DNA of 64,000 bases from Blautia sp. (GTDB lineage Bacteria; Bacillota; Clostridia; Lachnospirales; Lachnospiraceae). Location of the stretch: positions 1 through 64,000 of the forward strand of contig JAMPFM010000001.1 of NCBI GenBank assembly GCA_023664455.1, in the 5' to 3' direction. Positions 53,796 to 62,427 of this stretch are shown here, in pieces. Within the stretch, counting starts at the first letter, position 1. Each line of letters starts with the position of its first letter. The notes below the pieces were generated by a model. The model was not told the DNA's origin and made no database searches. It saw only the letters and a list, made by a program, of their open reading frames with translations. The position numbers were made by a program, and so were the translations under genes.

Positions 53796-55275
53796 GTATG
53801 CCTCCTTTTGAAAGACTTTCCATGCGCTGCGCCGGAATGATGATTTGTACGCTTGTCCCCTCGCCTTTCTTCGACACGATGGTCATTCCGTATTCCATGC
53901 CAAAATTCATGCGAATCCGCTCGTTCACATTGGCAAGCCCGAAGCCCGACTCCGTATCCTGGCAGGGACGGGAAATCTCTTTTTGCAGATGCTCCACTTC
54001 CTCTGCTTCCATGCCCACGCCGTTGTCTTTTACCGTCAGGCAGATTTTATCCCCATCCGCTTCCCGCAGCATCTTGCCGGTGATGGTAATCTTTCCCATC
54101 GCCCGCTTATATTTAATCCCATGATACAGCGCGTTTTCCACAAGCGGCTGCAGCGTCAGTTTCAGAATCTTATAAGGATAAAGCTCCGAATCGATGGCAA
54201 TTTCATAATCCAGGATATCGTGATACCGCACCTGCTGGATTTCCAGATAGCTGCGGATATGCAATTCCTCGTCGCGGATGGTGATAAATTCTTTGCCATG
54301 ACTCAACACGAGACGGAAGAAATCGGACAGTGACACAACCATATCCACCGCCTGCTCCGTCTGGCTGCCTTCAATCAGCCAGATAATCGTATCCAGCGTA
54401 TTGTATAAAAAATGAGGATTAATCTGTTCCTGCAAAAGACGCAGTTCTGCATAGCGCATTTTCCGCTCATCCTCCTTAATCTGACTGACCATGACTTCCA
54501 GATGCTGGGACATCTCATGGATACTGTCAGCAAGCTGCGCCACCTCGTCATGGGTCTGCACATCCGCGCGCACGGAAAAATCCCCCTCTGAAATTTTTCT
54601 GGTCACGCCGCAAAGCTTCCTGATGGGTTTGGTAATGCTGTCGGAAATCACGGAAGCGACAATTAAAACGCCTACGACGATACACACGAGCAGAATGGTC
54701 CACAAGACGATGAATTTTTCTATCTGGCTGTTCAACTGGACTTTCAGATTTTCAATGCTGCGTGTCTGATAATAAATATAATACTGAATATCGTCCTGTA
54801 TCAATTCTGTCAGAATATAGATATTGTTATCCAGCATCTCGATATTTTCATCATAGCGCCCGCCTTCTTCCAGATTCACTTTGATATCATCTACGCGCTC
54901 CTGCAGGGTATCAATATTCCGCAGAAGCCGCTGTAACCACGATTTACTTTCCTTATCTGTCGTAATCTGCATCAGGACGCCGAAATCTTCCCTCAGCTCC
55001 CCGATGACCTGATAAGGATCTTCTAACATGCCCTCTTTATCAATATTCTCAAATGTCACCGCGCCTACCACAAGCTTATAGAGACTCTCATCCATCTCTT
55101 CCTTGAAATTCAGGTTATAGCTGTTGGCAATCGTCATGTTGCTGACAATTTCATCATACGCGTTGCTGTAATTGCGCATGGATAAAATCAGATAAACTGT
55201 AATACAGATAAAGGGCAGTATCGTAATGGATATCAGTATCATCAGTTTATTTTTTAGATAATATTTATTCATCAT
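53779..55275 (-). CDS. YesM-type sensor histidine kinase
   Basis: 498 residues. TM1 near 11-30, an extracytoplasmic helical sensor of about 165 residues, TM2 near 190-212, HAMP domain (ITKPIRKLCGVTRKISEGD to MSQHLEVM), a His-kinase core with phosphoacceptor His in LLQEQINPHFLYNTL (about 295), and an HATPase domain (LVENALYHGI, VKDNGVGM, GFGLANVNERI). The sensor may bind the neighbouring sugar-binding lipoprotein. Followed by that lipoprotein and the YesN regulator, so all three are one transcript. Confidence 0.92.
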   Translation of the reverse strand: MMNKYYLKNKLMILISITILPFICITVYLILSMRNYSNAYDEIVSNMTIANSYNLNFKEEMDESLYKLVVGAVTFENIDKEGMLEDPYQVIGELREDFGVLMQITTDKESKSWLQRLLRNIDTLQERVDDIKVNLEEGGRYDENIEMLDNNIYILTELIQDDIQYYIYYQTRSIENLKVQLNSQIEKFIVLWTILLVCIVVGVLIVASVISDSITKPIRKLCGVTRKISEGDFSVRADVQTHDEVAQLADSIHEMSQHLEVMVSQIKEDERKMRYAELRLLQEQINPHFLYNTLDTIIWLIEGSQTEQAVDMVVSLSDFFRLVLSHGKEFITIRDEELHIRSYLEIQQVRYHDILDYEIAIDSELYPYKILKLTLQPLVENALYHGIKYKRAMGKITITGKMLREADGDKICLTVKDNGVGMEAEEVEHLQKEISRPCQDTESGFGLANVNERIRMNFGMEYGMTIVSKKGEGTSVQIIIPAQRMESLSKGGIHEEAV

Positions 55276-55372
55276 TTACCACATTCCTCATATTGCCTTT
55301 TCATACAAACGGGTGTACTATTAAACTCAAGGCAACAATTTATTTTATACAAAAGAAAGGTCAGGTTTCCCA

Positions 55373-56461
55373 ATGAAGTTTCTCCATCTCCACGATATCG
55401 CCCAGCTTCTTTTTAAAGATACCGGCGAAGCGAATGAATCCCCTAAATTTATTGCTGTCATCAGGATTCTTGTCCTGTCCATGCTGTTCTATATTGCAAT
55501 CAATAGTATAATCTATATCAGCATCTTAAACAATACCGGAATTGCAGTACTGCTGATTTCCTTTGCTATGTTTCTGGCTATTTTCATCATGACTTATCAC
55601 AGCAAATCGAAATATGTCACATGCATTCTAAATATCGGCACCCTCGCATGGGTTGCTGTCAATGTATATTATTTCGGCTGGGACGTAGGTGTACAGCACT
55701 TTATTGTAGTACTGCTTATCCTATGTTTCTTTACAGGCTACTCCCACTATGGTCTCAAGACGCTCTATGCCATTGCGCTTTTTGGCTTCCGTCTCTATCT
55801 CTATCACTTATGCCGCAACACTGACGCCATCGTAACGCTGAGTTCCGGCACTACATACCTTATGCAAATTATCAATACGGCGTCTATTTTCTGGTGCATT
55901 TCCGTTATATCCTATGTCTATAGCAAAGACTCCCAGACACTGGAAGGCAAACTAGTCAATTATAACAACACATTAATCGAACAGGCAAATACCGACACGC
56001 TGACGGGACTGTATAACCGTAGAAGGGCAATGGATTATCTGAATGAGGTACTGACGCCTTCCGCTACTTCCTGTATCAGTCTCTGTATCTGTGACATTGA
56101 CTTTTTCAAAAAAGTCAACGACACCTATGGGCATGATATGGGCGATGTGGTACTGAAAAGCATCGCCCGGACCATGAAAACAACATTAATCGGGCAGTGT
56201 CTGATTGCCAGATGGGGCGGCGAGGAGTTTCTATTGGTCTTTCCAGAAGCGAACGGCGACCATGCCCTGATACTTTTAGAGACTCTTCGGAAAAAAATTA
56301 AGTCTTTAAAATTCGACGCCAAGGAAAAAACTTTTTCCGTATCCATGACGTTCGGTCTGACCGAATATGATTTTCACTCCGACATTAACACAATTATCAA
56401 AGAAGCGGATGAAAAACTCTATAGAGGAAAAGAAAACGGAAGAGACCAGATTGTCTATTAA
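55373..56461 (+). CDS. Membrane diguanylate cyclase without inhibitory site
   Basis: 362 residues. The N-terminal about 185 residues form six hydrophobic segments with short loops, like a MASE-type membrane sensor. The C-terminal GGDEF domain has an intact catalytic GGEEF (about 282-286), and the ADTLTGLYNRR-like entry motif NTDTLTGLYNRRRAMDYL. Unlike the cyclase at 25251 it lacks an RxxD motif before GGEEF (GQCL there instead), so product inhibition is not expected. Divergent from the histidine kinase. Site AGAAAGG before ATG 55373. Confidence 0.87.
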   Translation: MKFLHLHDIAQLLFKDTGEANESPKFIAVIRILVLSMLFYIAINSIIYISILNNTGIAVLLISFAMFLAIFIMTYHSKSKYVTCILNIGTLAWVAVNVYYFGWDVGVQHFIVVLLILCFFTGYSHYGLKTLYAIALFGFRLYLYHLCRNTDAIVTLSSGTTYLMQIINTASIFWCISVISYVYSKDSQTLEGKLVNYNNTLIEQANTDTLTGLYNRRRAMDYLNEVLTPSATSCISLCICDIDFFKKVNDTYGHDMGDVVLKSIARTMKTTLIGQCLIARWGGEEFLLVFPEANGDHALILLETLRKKIKSLKFDAKEKTFSVSMTFGLTEYDFHSDINTIIKEADEKLYRGKENGRDQIVY

Positions 56462-56557
56462 GAATGTTGGTTTCCTACGCCTATATCGTCTCTATGGGCA
56501 TATCTGTGCCAAACCCGTGCATATATTGAAAAGAAAGCTCTCAAAGCAGGTGTTTTC

Positions 56558-58402
56558 TTGAAAAAAAAACTTTCTCCCAGACAATGGATAGGCGCAGTTT
56601 TACTGCTGCTTCTTTTTATCCTGACAACACTATTTCTCTATAGCCGGTTTCATGGCGGCGCCTTTCTGAAAGAAGATTCCCGGTTTGAGAAATTTGCCCT
56701 GGATTTATTTCTGACGGAACTTAGCTCCAATCCCATCAACCTGCACTACACACTGACGGACGCTTCCGCTTATGGAATCGAGGAAAGCGCTCTTTCTTTG
56801 CCTGTCTATCAGACCGGTCAGTCTACAGAACAGCTTAAAAGTACGGAGTCCGCGCTTCGCAAACTACAAAAATTTCACCCGGAAAATATGTCCTCTTCTA
56901 ATCAATATACATACCTGCTGCTGGCAACCTATCTGTCCGCCCTGAAAAATTGTTCTTCTTATTCTTATTATGACGAGCCCCTCGCCCCGGCATCCGGCGC
57001 CCAATCCGAGCTGCCGATTCTTCTGGCGGAATACCGGATTTCCTCTGTGGAAGACATCGAAAATTACCTGTCTATCCTGTCCCAGATTCCCGCTTATCTG
57101 GACGGCATCATGCGCTATGAACAGGAAAAAGCCGACAAGGGACTTTTCATGCCGGACGCTTCTGCGGATAAAGTCATAGAACAATGTACCATGTTGATGA
57201 ATCCTGCGCAATTGCAGACAGGAGAACATTTTCTGGAAGTGACCTTCCAAGAGCGGCTGGCAAAATTAATAGAACAGAACCTCATCAGTGAGGCGGACGC
57301 TGAGGCATGGGAAGCAGAACACAAACGTCTGCTGACGACAGTCGTCGCACCCGCCTATGACAAGCTTGCCGACGAACTGACCCTGCTAAAAGGAAGCGGC
57401 ACGCCCCTGCAGGGACTTGCCTGTTATCCAAACGGCAAAGAATACTATACGGCATACCTGCGCCTGACCACCGGCTCCTATCGTACCATCCCGGAGATTA
57501 AGAAAATGCTGGCTCTGGATTTTGAAAAAAATTATACCGCCCTGCTGACACTGATGCAGCAGCATCCAGCCCTGACGGATTCTTCGGATACGGAAACAGA
57601 CGCGCTTCTATCCCTGACGCCGGAAGAAATGCTATCCCAGCTACAGACAATGATTACGCAGGATTATCCAGCCCTTCCCGATAACATCGACGGCGAACCC
57701 ATTACCTGCGCCATCAAATATGTGGACGAATGCCTTGCGCCCTACACGGCGCCCGCCTTTTATCTGACGCCGCCGATTGATGATACGCAGGAAAATACGA
57801 TTTATATCAACAGTCTGGATACCGGTGGGGGTCTGTCCCTTTTTACGACGCTTGCCCACGAAGGCTATCCGGGACATCTCTATCAGACCCTCTATAGCAG
57901 CCGCCGTATGCAGACGACGGACACGACTCCCCTGCGCAGCATTCTCTCCTATGGCGGCTATGTGGAAGGCTGGGCGATGTATGTCGAATTAAACTCTTAT
58001 GATTATGCCATCCGTCTTGTCCGGGAATCCCACCCGGAATTGGAATCTCTGTATCAGGCAGACAGACTGAACAGACAGATACAGCTTTGCCTGTATTCCC
58101 TGCTGGATATCCTCATCCACTATAAGGGCGCTTCTTATGAAAGAGTTTATAGTATCCTTTCCGCCATCGGGTTTCGGGAAGAGTCTGACATACGGGCTGT
58201 CTATGAATACATCGTGGAAGAACCGTGCAATTATTTGAAATATTACCTCGGCTATCTGGAAATCGAAGCATTAAAAAACCAGGCTAAAGAGACCTGGAAA
58301 GATTCTTACACGGATTATAAATTTCATACCTTCCTGTTAGATAACGGTCCTGCGGATTTTAGGACATTATCCCGCCTGCTGACAATTATGCAGACGGGGT
58401 AA
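56558..58402 (+). CDS. DUF885 family secreted or membrane-anchored metallopeptidase-like protein
   Basis: 614 residues, from a TTG start (56558) behind AGCAGG. N-terminal membrane segment/signal (residues about 9-29, WIGAVLLLLLFILTTLFLYS). The conserved DUF885 core includes ALACYPNGKEYYTAYLRLTTG-like FPNGKEYY region, TLAHEGYPGHLYQTLY (an HExxxGH-type zinc site; His, Glu and His present), and YGGYVEGWAMYVEL. Such proteins are related to M32 carboxypeptidases; function unproven. The stop overlaps the convergent TOPRIM gene by 17 bases. Confidence 0.82.
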   Translation: MKKKLSPRQWIGAVLLLLLFILTTLFLYSRFHGGAFLKEDSRFEKFALDLFLTELSSNPINLHYTLTDASAYGIEESALSLPVYQTGQSTEQLKSTESALRKLQKFHPENMSSSNQYTYLLLATYLSALKNCSSYSYYDEPLAPASGAQSELPILLAEYRISSVEDIENYLSILSQIPAYLDGIMRYEQEKADKGLFMPDASADKVIEQCTMLMNPAQLQTGEHFLEVTFQERLAKLIEQNLISEADAEAWEAEHKRLLTTVVAPAYDKLADELTLLKGSGTPLQGLACYPNGKEYYTAYLRLTTGSYRTIPEIKKMLALDFEKNYTALLTLMQQHPALTDSSDTETDALLSLTPEEMLSQLQTMITQDYPALPDNIDGEPITCAIKYVDECLAPYTAPAFYLTPPIDDTQENTIYINSLDTGGGLSLFTTLAHEGYPGHLYQTLYSSRRMQTTDTTPLRSILSYGGYVEGWAMYVELNSYDYAIRLVRESHPELESLYQADRLNRQIQLCLYSLLDILIHYKGASYERVYSILSAIGFREESDIRAVYEYIVEEPCNYLKYYLGYLEIEALKNQAKETWKDSYTDYKFHTFLLDNGPADFRTLSRLLTIMQTG

Positions 58403-59186
58403 GCATGGCAAGAAGCGCCTGATTCAGTTTCTGCAGCAAGGGGCTTTGCTGCAAAGTATCCTGCGTAATCCATTGCCCGTCCGCTATCGCGACCTGATTC
58501 GCCTTTCCGGGTTTTATCGTATTGGCGATACAGCCTACGATAGCTTTTTTGGCATATTGCTCCTTTTGCAAAATTTGCTGCTGCCCCTTTTCCTGTTGGT
58601 ACTTCCTCGCTTTCTCAAGATACTCTCTTGCAGCTTCTAACAGCTCCGGGTACGCTGCACCGGCAGCTTCCAGCAAGATGTTTTCCAGATTTCCTTCTCC
58701 TTCATTGTCTGGAAAAACATACAGGGAAACGGGCAATTTTTTCACCTGGATATCCAGTATGGTCTGTCCGTTTTCCTGATAAATTTTAAAATCCTCTTTT
58801 TCCACGCAGTCCTGCAGCAAACCTGCTATTTTCTCTTCCGCCTTCTGCGTATCGGCGTCGCAAAGCAGCATGACGCCGTCTATCTGCACTTTTTCCCGGA
58901 TTAACATCGTATCTAACATCTGCTGCAATATCGATATCAGCTTTGTATCGCTGCCAGCATTTTTAATTGCCACCGACACCTCTTCATTCTTCCGAAAACT
59001 TGGGATGGGCGTAATACGATCCAGCCTGCCCTCCTCAAATGGAAACGTCACAGGAATGGTGTGTTCCCAGACCGGGGGCAAATCTTCTTTTCGGGAAATC
59101 CGCCCATTGATACCGTTTAAACTCAACAGCCGCTCCACTACAGCGATATCATGGGCGCCCTCTACGATAATCAAATAATTTCTCAT
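58386..59186 (-). CDS. TOPRIM-domain protein paired with an AAA ATPase (DUF3226-like), candidate defence nuclease
   Basis: 266 residues. TOPRIM-like motifs: the glutamate motif IIVEGAHDIAVVERLL (residues about 6-21) and a DxD motif LLCDADTQ (about 107-114), then FPDNEGEGNLENILLEAA, as in DUF3226/DUF4435-type OLD-family nucleases. It starts 4 bases (ATGA) inside the end of the ATPase gene, so the two products are made together. In PARIS, Gabija and OLD-type systems an ATPase and a TOPRIM protein cooperate to block phage. Assignment to a specific system is not possible by eye. Confidence 0.7.
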   Translation of the reverse strand: MRNYLIIVEGAHDIAVVERLLSLNGINGRISRKEDLPPVWEHTIPVTFPFEEGRLDRITPIPSFRKNEEVSVAIKNAGSDTKLISILQQMLDTMLIREKVQIDGVMLLCDADTQKAEEKIAGLLQDCVEKEDFKIYQENGQTILDIQVKKLPVSLYVFPDNEGEGNLENILLEAAGAAYPELLEAAREYLEKARKYQQEKGQQQILQKEQYAKKAIVGCIANTIKPGKANQVAIADGQWITQDTLQQSPLLQKLNQALLAMLTPSA

Positions 59187-60316
59187 AAAATATCCATTCC
59201 CTGATTCGTCTTCAGTTGATGTAAGTCTTCTCCCTGAAAGCGCTTCACATAAATACTATCTCGGTAATGTTCCAGACGGTAAGCGCTGATATCGCCATAA
59301 TCCGCCTGCGCCTCTACCAATGCATCAATGGCTTCACTACTATGCGTCGTCAGAAAAATCTGCACTTCATAGCGCTTTGTTACCGCCGCCAGCCATCGTG
59401 CAACCTGTATCAGGGCACGCTTGTGAATCCCCGTCTCAAACTCGTCTATCAAAACCACTCCATAGCGCATCCGCGTAATCGCACTTGCCAGCGTCAACAC
59501 TTTCTTTAACCCGTCGCCAAAAACAGACACCGGCATCATCCCACAGCCGTCCATCTCAATAAACGTAATCGGTCCGCCGGCGTGCATTCCCATTTCCACC
59601 CCGATAATCCGCTCATCAAACATCTGCAGCAGTTCCAGAAGCCGCCTTTTTTCTTCCGCCAGCATCCCTTTGTACAGACTGGCGCTTATCGTCTTCCCCG
59701 TATAAATATCCACCGGGGAAATATATTGCATATGCCTCATCCGCGGGGGAATCACCACACCGCTTTTTTTCACGATTCCATAATCCCTATAAATCGTCGG
59801 CGTCCGTTGAAATTCATTAAAATAAAATTCCCCATGCTCTTCGCCGTCATATTCGTAAATATACTCCCCATGCAAGACATAGATACCGCCGTCCTCGCTG
59901 ACGCCATCCTCGTACCGCTCCCAATCCGCCTTCGTGCAGTCTTCCGGCATATCCCATTCCCTGCACATTTCCCCACGGACGCCGACTCTGGAAAGTCCGA
60001 ACTTCTCACTGTCCGCCGTCACATAAATTTCTTTGCGCTCTTCTTCCTGCATGTCAAAAGAATACCACAACAAATCAAAGGGACTCATCCGGTTCCTGAC
60101 AGGCGTCATAAGCGGCGTTTCCCTTTTTTTGGCAATCGCAATGACATTAGAAAGCACGTCCCGGCTGTCAAATAACTGTAACGCTTCCAGGACGGAAGTT
60201 TTACCGGAATTGTTTTCCCCGATGATAATATTTATCCGCCGCAGATTCGCTAACGTAATCCCGCGCAGCCCACGATAAGACTCGATTGTTAATTCCTGAA
60301 ACATTTTCCCACCCAT
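59183..60316 (-). CDS. AAA family ATPase (ABC/SMC-like, OLD type)
   Basis: 377 residues. N-terminal LTIESYRGLRGITLANLRR, Walker A IGENNSGKTSVLEAL (about 32-46), ABC-like signature in VFGDGLKKVLTLASAI, Walker B GVVLIDEFETGIH, and H-loop FLTTHSSEAIDAL. The middle (about 75-215) is an insert without known motif. This matches the AAA_15/AAA_21 ATPases of OLD-type defence systems. Followed directly by the TOPRIM gene (4-base overlap). The start codon could also be ATG 60304; neither has a strong ribosome site. Confidence 0.8.
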   Translation of the reverse strand: MGGKMFQELTIESYRGLRGITLANLRRINIIIGENNSGKTSVLEALQLFDSRDVLSNVIAIAKKRETPLMTPVRNRMSPFDLLWYSFDMQEEERKEIYVTADSEKFGLSRVGVRGEMCREWDMPEDCTKADWERYEDGVSEDGGIYVLHGEYIYEYDGEEHGEFYFNEFQRTPTIYRDYGIVKKSGVVIPPRMRHMQYISPVDIYTGKTISASLYKGMLAEEKRRLLELLQMFDERIIGVEMGMHAGGPITFIEMDGCGMMPVSVFGDGLKKVLTLASAITRMRYGVVLIDEFETGIHKRALIQVARWLAAVTKRYEVQIFLTTHSSEAIDALVEAQADYGDISAYRLEHYRDSIYVKRFQGEDLHQLKTNQGMDIL

Positions 60317-60383
60317 CTGTGAATATCTTCTTCTTCACCGTGTATACTTATAATAAAATCCTTCCAGACAGAAAGCGAGACCT

Positions 60384-60608
60384 ATGTGCACCCATCCTGT
60401 CATTTCCATCTGTCCCACCATAGAAACTTCCTGGGGCATCGACGATACCTACGACGTGCTCTGTATGCAGTGCCACCAGACCGTGCTTGCCGGGGTATCC
60501 CCCGATAAGATTGTCCATCTCTTAAACTGCCACGACTGCAAAGTTGCCGCGGGCAGCCAGTATCTGCCGCCCCTTAATCCTTCCTCTGGGAAAGAAAAAA
60601 CTGATTAA
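60384..60608 (+). CDS. Possible small Cys-rich protein
   Basis: 74 residues. Two CxxC pairs (CMQC near 27 and CHDC near 49) with HLLNCHDC could bind zinc. A weak AAAGCGAG ribosome site lies 8 bases upstream. The end overlaps the convergent MarR gene by 35 bases, and no promoter is obvious. Coding status is uncertain. Confidence 0.3.
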   Translation: MCTHPVISICPTIETSWGIDDTYDVLCMQCHQTVLAGVSPDKIVHLLNCHDCKVAAGSQYLPPLNPSSGKEKTD

Positions 60609-61029
60609 TCCTGCTCAAGGCTTTTTCCAGAACCTCTTTTTCCTCTTCCGAAAGCTGCTCCACCACTGCATCAATCATCTGCTCATGAAAATGCGCATGA
60701 TGCAGAAACACGCCCTTCCCTCTCTCAGTCAGATAAATCATAACGACCCGTCTGTCCTCTTCGCTTCGGATTCTTTCCACATAGCCTTTCTTGACCAGAC
60801 TGTTGACGGCAATAGTAAGCGTTCCTGTCGTCACATGCAGCGCCCTGGCTACCGTCGTCATGTTTTTCTTTTCCTCCATGCCGATTGCCTCTATCACATG
60901 CATATCATTGGTCGTAACATCCTGATATTCTTCTGTCCGGACTGCCTGTTCCTCAATTGCATTGATATTGCGGAATAATTTTACTAAGACCTCATTCAAT
61001 GCGCTATTTATATCCATATCTGTAACCAT
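60574..61029 (-). CDS. MarR family transcriptional regulator
   Basis: 151 residues. Winged helix typical of MarR: NDMHVIEAIGMEEKKNMTTVA, recognition helix HVTTGTLTIAVNSLVKKGYVERI, and the wing RSEEDRRVVMIYLTERG. The N- and C-terminal helices would form the dimer. The promoter TATAAT (61052-61057) adjoins a GCGGTAAGCCGC palindrome at the -10 to -35 spacer, a possible own operator. Target unknown. ATG 61029 or 61017 may be the start. Confidence 0.87.
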   Translation of the reverse strand: MVTDMDINSALNEVLVKLFRNINAIEEQAVRTEEYQDVTTNDMHVIEAIGMEEKKNMTTVARALHVTTGTLTIAVNSLVKKGYVERIRSEEDRRVVMIYLTERGKGVFLHHAHFHEQMIDAVVEQLSEEEKEVLEKALSRINQFFLSQRKD

Positions 61030-61218
61030 GTCCTTTTCTCAACGTCTGCTAATTATATCAGAGCGGCTTACCGCAATCTAACCGTCCTGTGCCGGATTCC
61101 GGGCGGACGCTCTTTTTTATTTTAGCAAACAAAAGGTGGGGAGTCAAATTGGGCGGGACTTTGCTTTTTGTCAAAGAATCATAAAACTCACAATACACTA
61201 GCCGCTAAACACATTTCC

Positions 61219-62427
61219 TTATGTTCTCTTAATACATTCCTGTTCCAGCTTAACATCATGTTCCAGCATATAATGAATCAGTTCCCGCAGTCCATCTCTG
61301 TCACGCATGCCCTGCAACCGCTTCCGATCATTCGCTGTCAGTGGTTTTCCATATTTTTCATATAACCGCAAGGTTTCCAGATTCATTTTATACATCTCAA
61401 ATGGAATCCCCGTCTTTTCACACAAATTGCGGTAAATTTCAAACCCTCCGGCATCAATATCTCCAAAATGATAATAATATGCTTCCGGACAGCAGGCATA
61501 AATTTCCTGTAAAAGCATACACCTGACAGAATTATGGTATCCGCCAAGATAAACCAGTAAACTGTCAGCTTCCTGCCATCGAAAATAGGTGGTAAGATTC
61601 TCAATGGTAATGACTTTCCTAATACCGACAGTGTTGTTAAACCGGATTCTACTTATATCCTCTCCTGAAATTCCCAACCCTTGTTTTAATGAAGATAAAT
61701 TTATCTTTTCCTTCCCAATCGAGACAACCAGATTCCCCTTTAGGTAAACATAATTCGGCGTGTGGTAAATCCCATATTCGGCTAATATTTCACTATAATC
61801 CAATGTCTCACAATTTGGTTTGAATCTTTTAAATATATGGGATACCTTGCTTTCCATCTGTTCAAACGCCTTAGAATCCTGAAAATGAATCATGGAAAAT
61901 TCTCTGATATATAGCTGTGTCTCATTCTTTTCAACCGCCTGTATTGTATTTAACAACTGTCTGGTGGAAGCTGCCTCCTCTATCTGAATAAACTCTTTCA
62001 CAGATTTATGCTCTGTAAGCCGTTCCAGTAAATATTCTGCAAAAGCCCGACAGACAGGCGTCTGATTCGATTTGATATACTCTTCCAGCATTTGTAATTG
62101 GCAGGATGTCATATCACTCTTCGGCACACGCCGCACATATGCATACGCTTCATTTAAGCGATTCGTATTTAGCCGTACTTTGGAAATAATGTGCCCTTCT
62201 TTTTTCCCTCTCCAACAAATCTCAATCAATTTCTTCTCTTCCAAATCTTCCATCCAAAAATGAATCTTTTCATATTCCCCTGAACTTTCATCAAAATATG
62301 CCGGTATTGCTGACTCGGTAAAACGAAATTCTACATGAATGGTTCTTGTATTTCTTCCTGTGGAAAGAAGGCTGGATTCATATGTATCCAGCAGTTTATT
62401 GATAATATATTTATCATACTGCACCAT
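61219..62427 (-). CDS. jetD: Wadjet defence protein JetD (TOPRIM-like nuclease)
   Basis: About 402 residues from ATG 62427 (GGAGAGGT 6 bases upstream; the in-frame ATG at 62445 is too early). N-terminal DUF3322-like part (FRFTESAIPAYFDESSG, HFWMEDLEEKKLI) and a C-terminal DUF2220 TOPRIM region with the glutamate in TIENLTTYFRW and the DxD motif in YYHFGDIDAGGFEIYRNL. JetD is the endonuclease that cuts plasmid DNA recognised by the JetABC condensin complex. It overlaps the jetC end by 14 bases, matching the jetABCD order on this strand. Confidence 0.88.
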   Translation of the reverse strand: MVQYDKYIINKLLDTYESSLLSTGRNTRTIHVEFRFTESAIPAYFDESSGEYEKIHFWMEDLEEKKLIEICWRGKKEGHIISKVRLNTNRLNEAYAYVRRVPKSDMTSCQLQMLEEYIKSNQTPVCRAFAEYLLERLTEHKSVKEFIQIEEAASTRQLLNTIQAVEKNETQLYIREFSMIHFQDSKAFEQMESKVSHIFKRFKPNCETLDYSEILAEYGIYHTPNYVYLKGNLVVSIGKEKINLSSLKQGLGISGEDISRIRFNNTVGIRKVITIENLTTYFRWQEADSLLVYLGGYHNSVRCMLLQEIYACCPEAYYYHFGDIDAGGFEIYRNLCEKTGIPFEMYKMNLETLRLYEKYGKPLTANDRKRLQGMRDRDGLRELIHYMLEHDVKLEQECIKRT

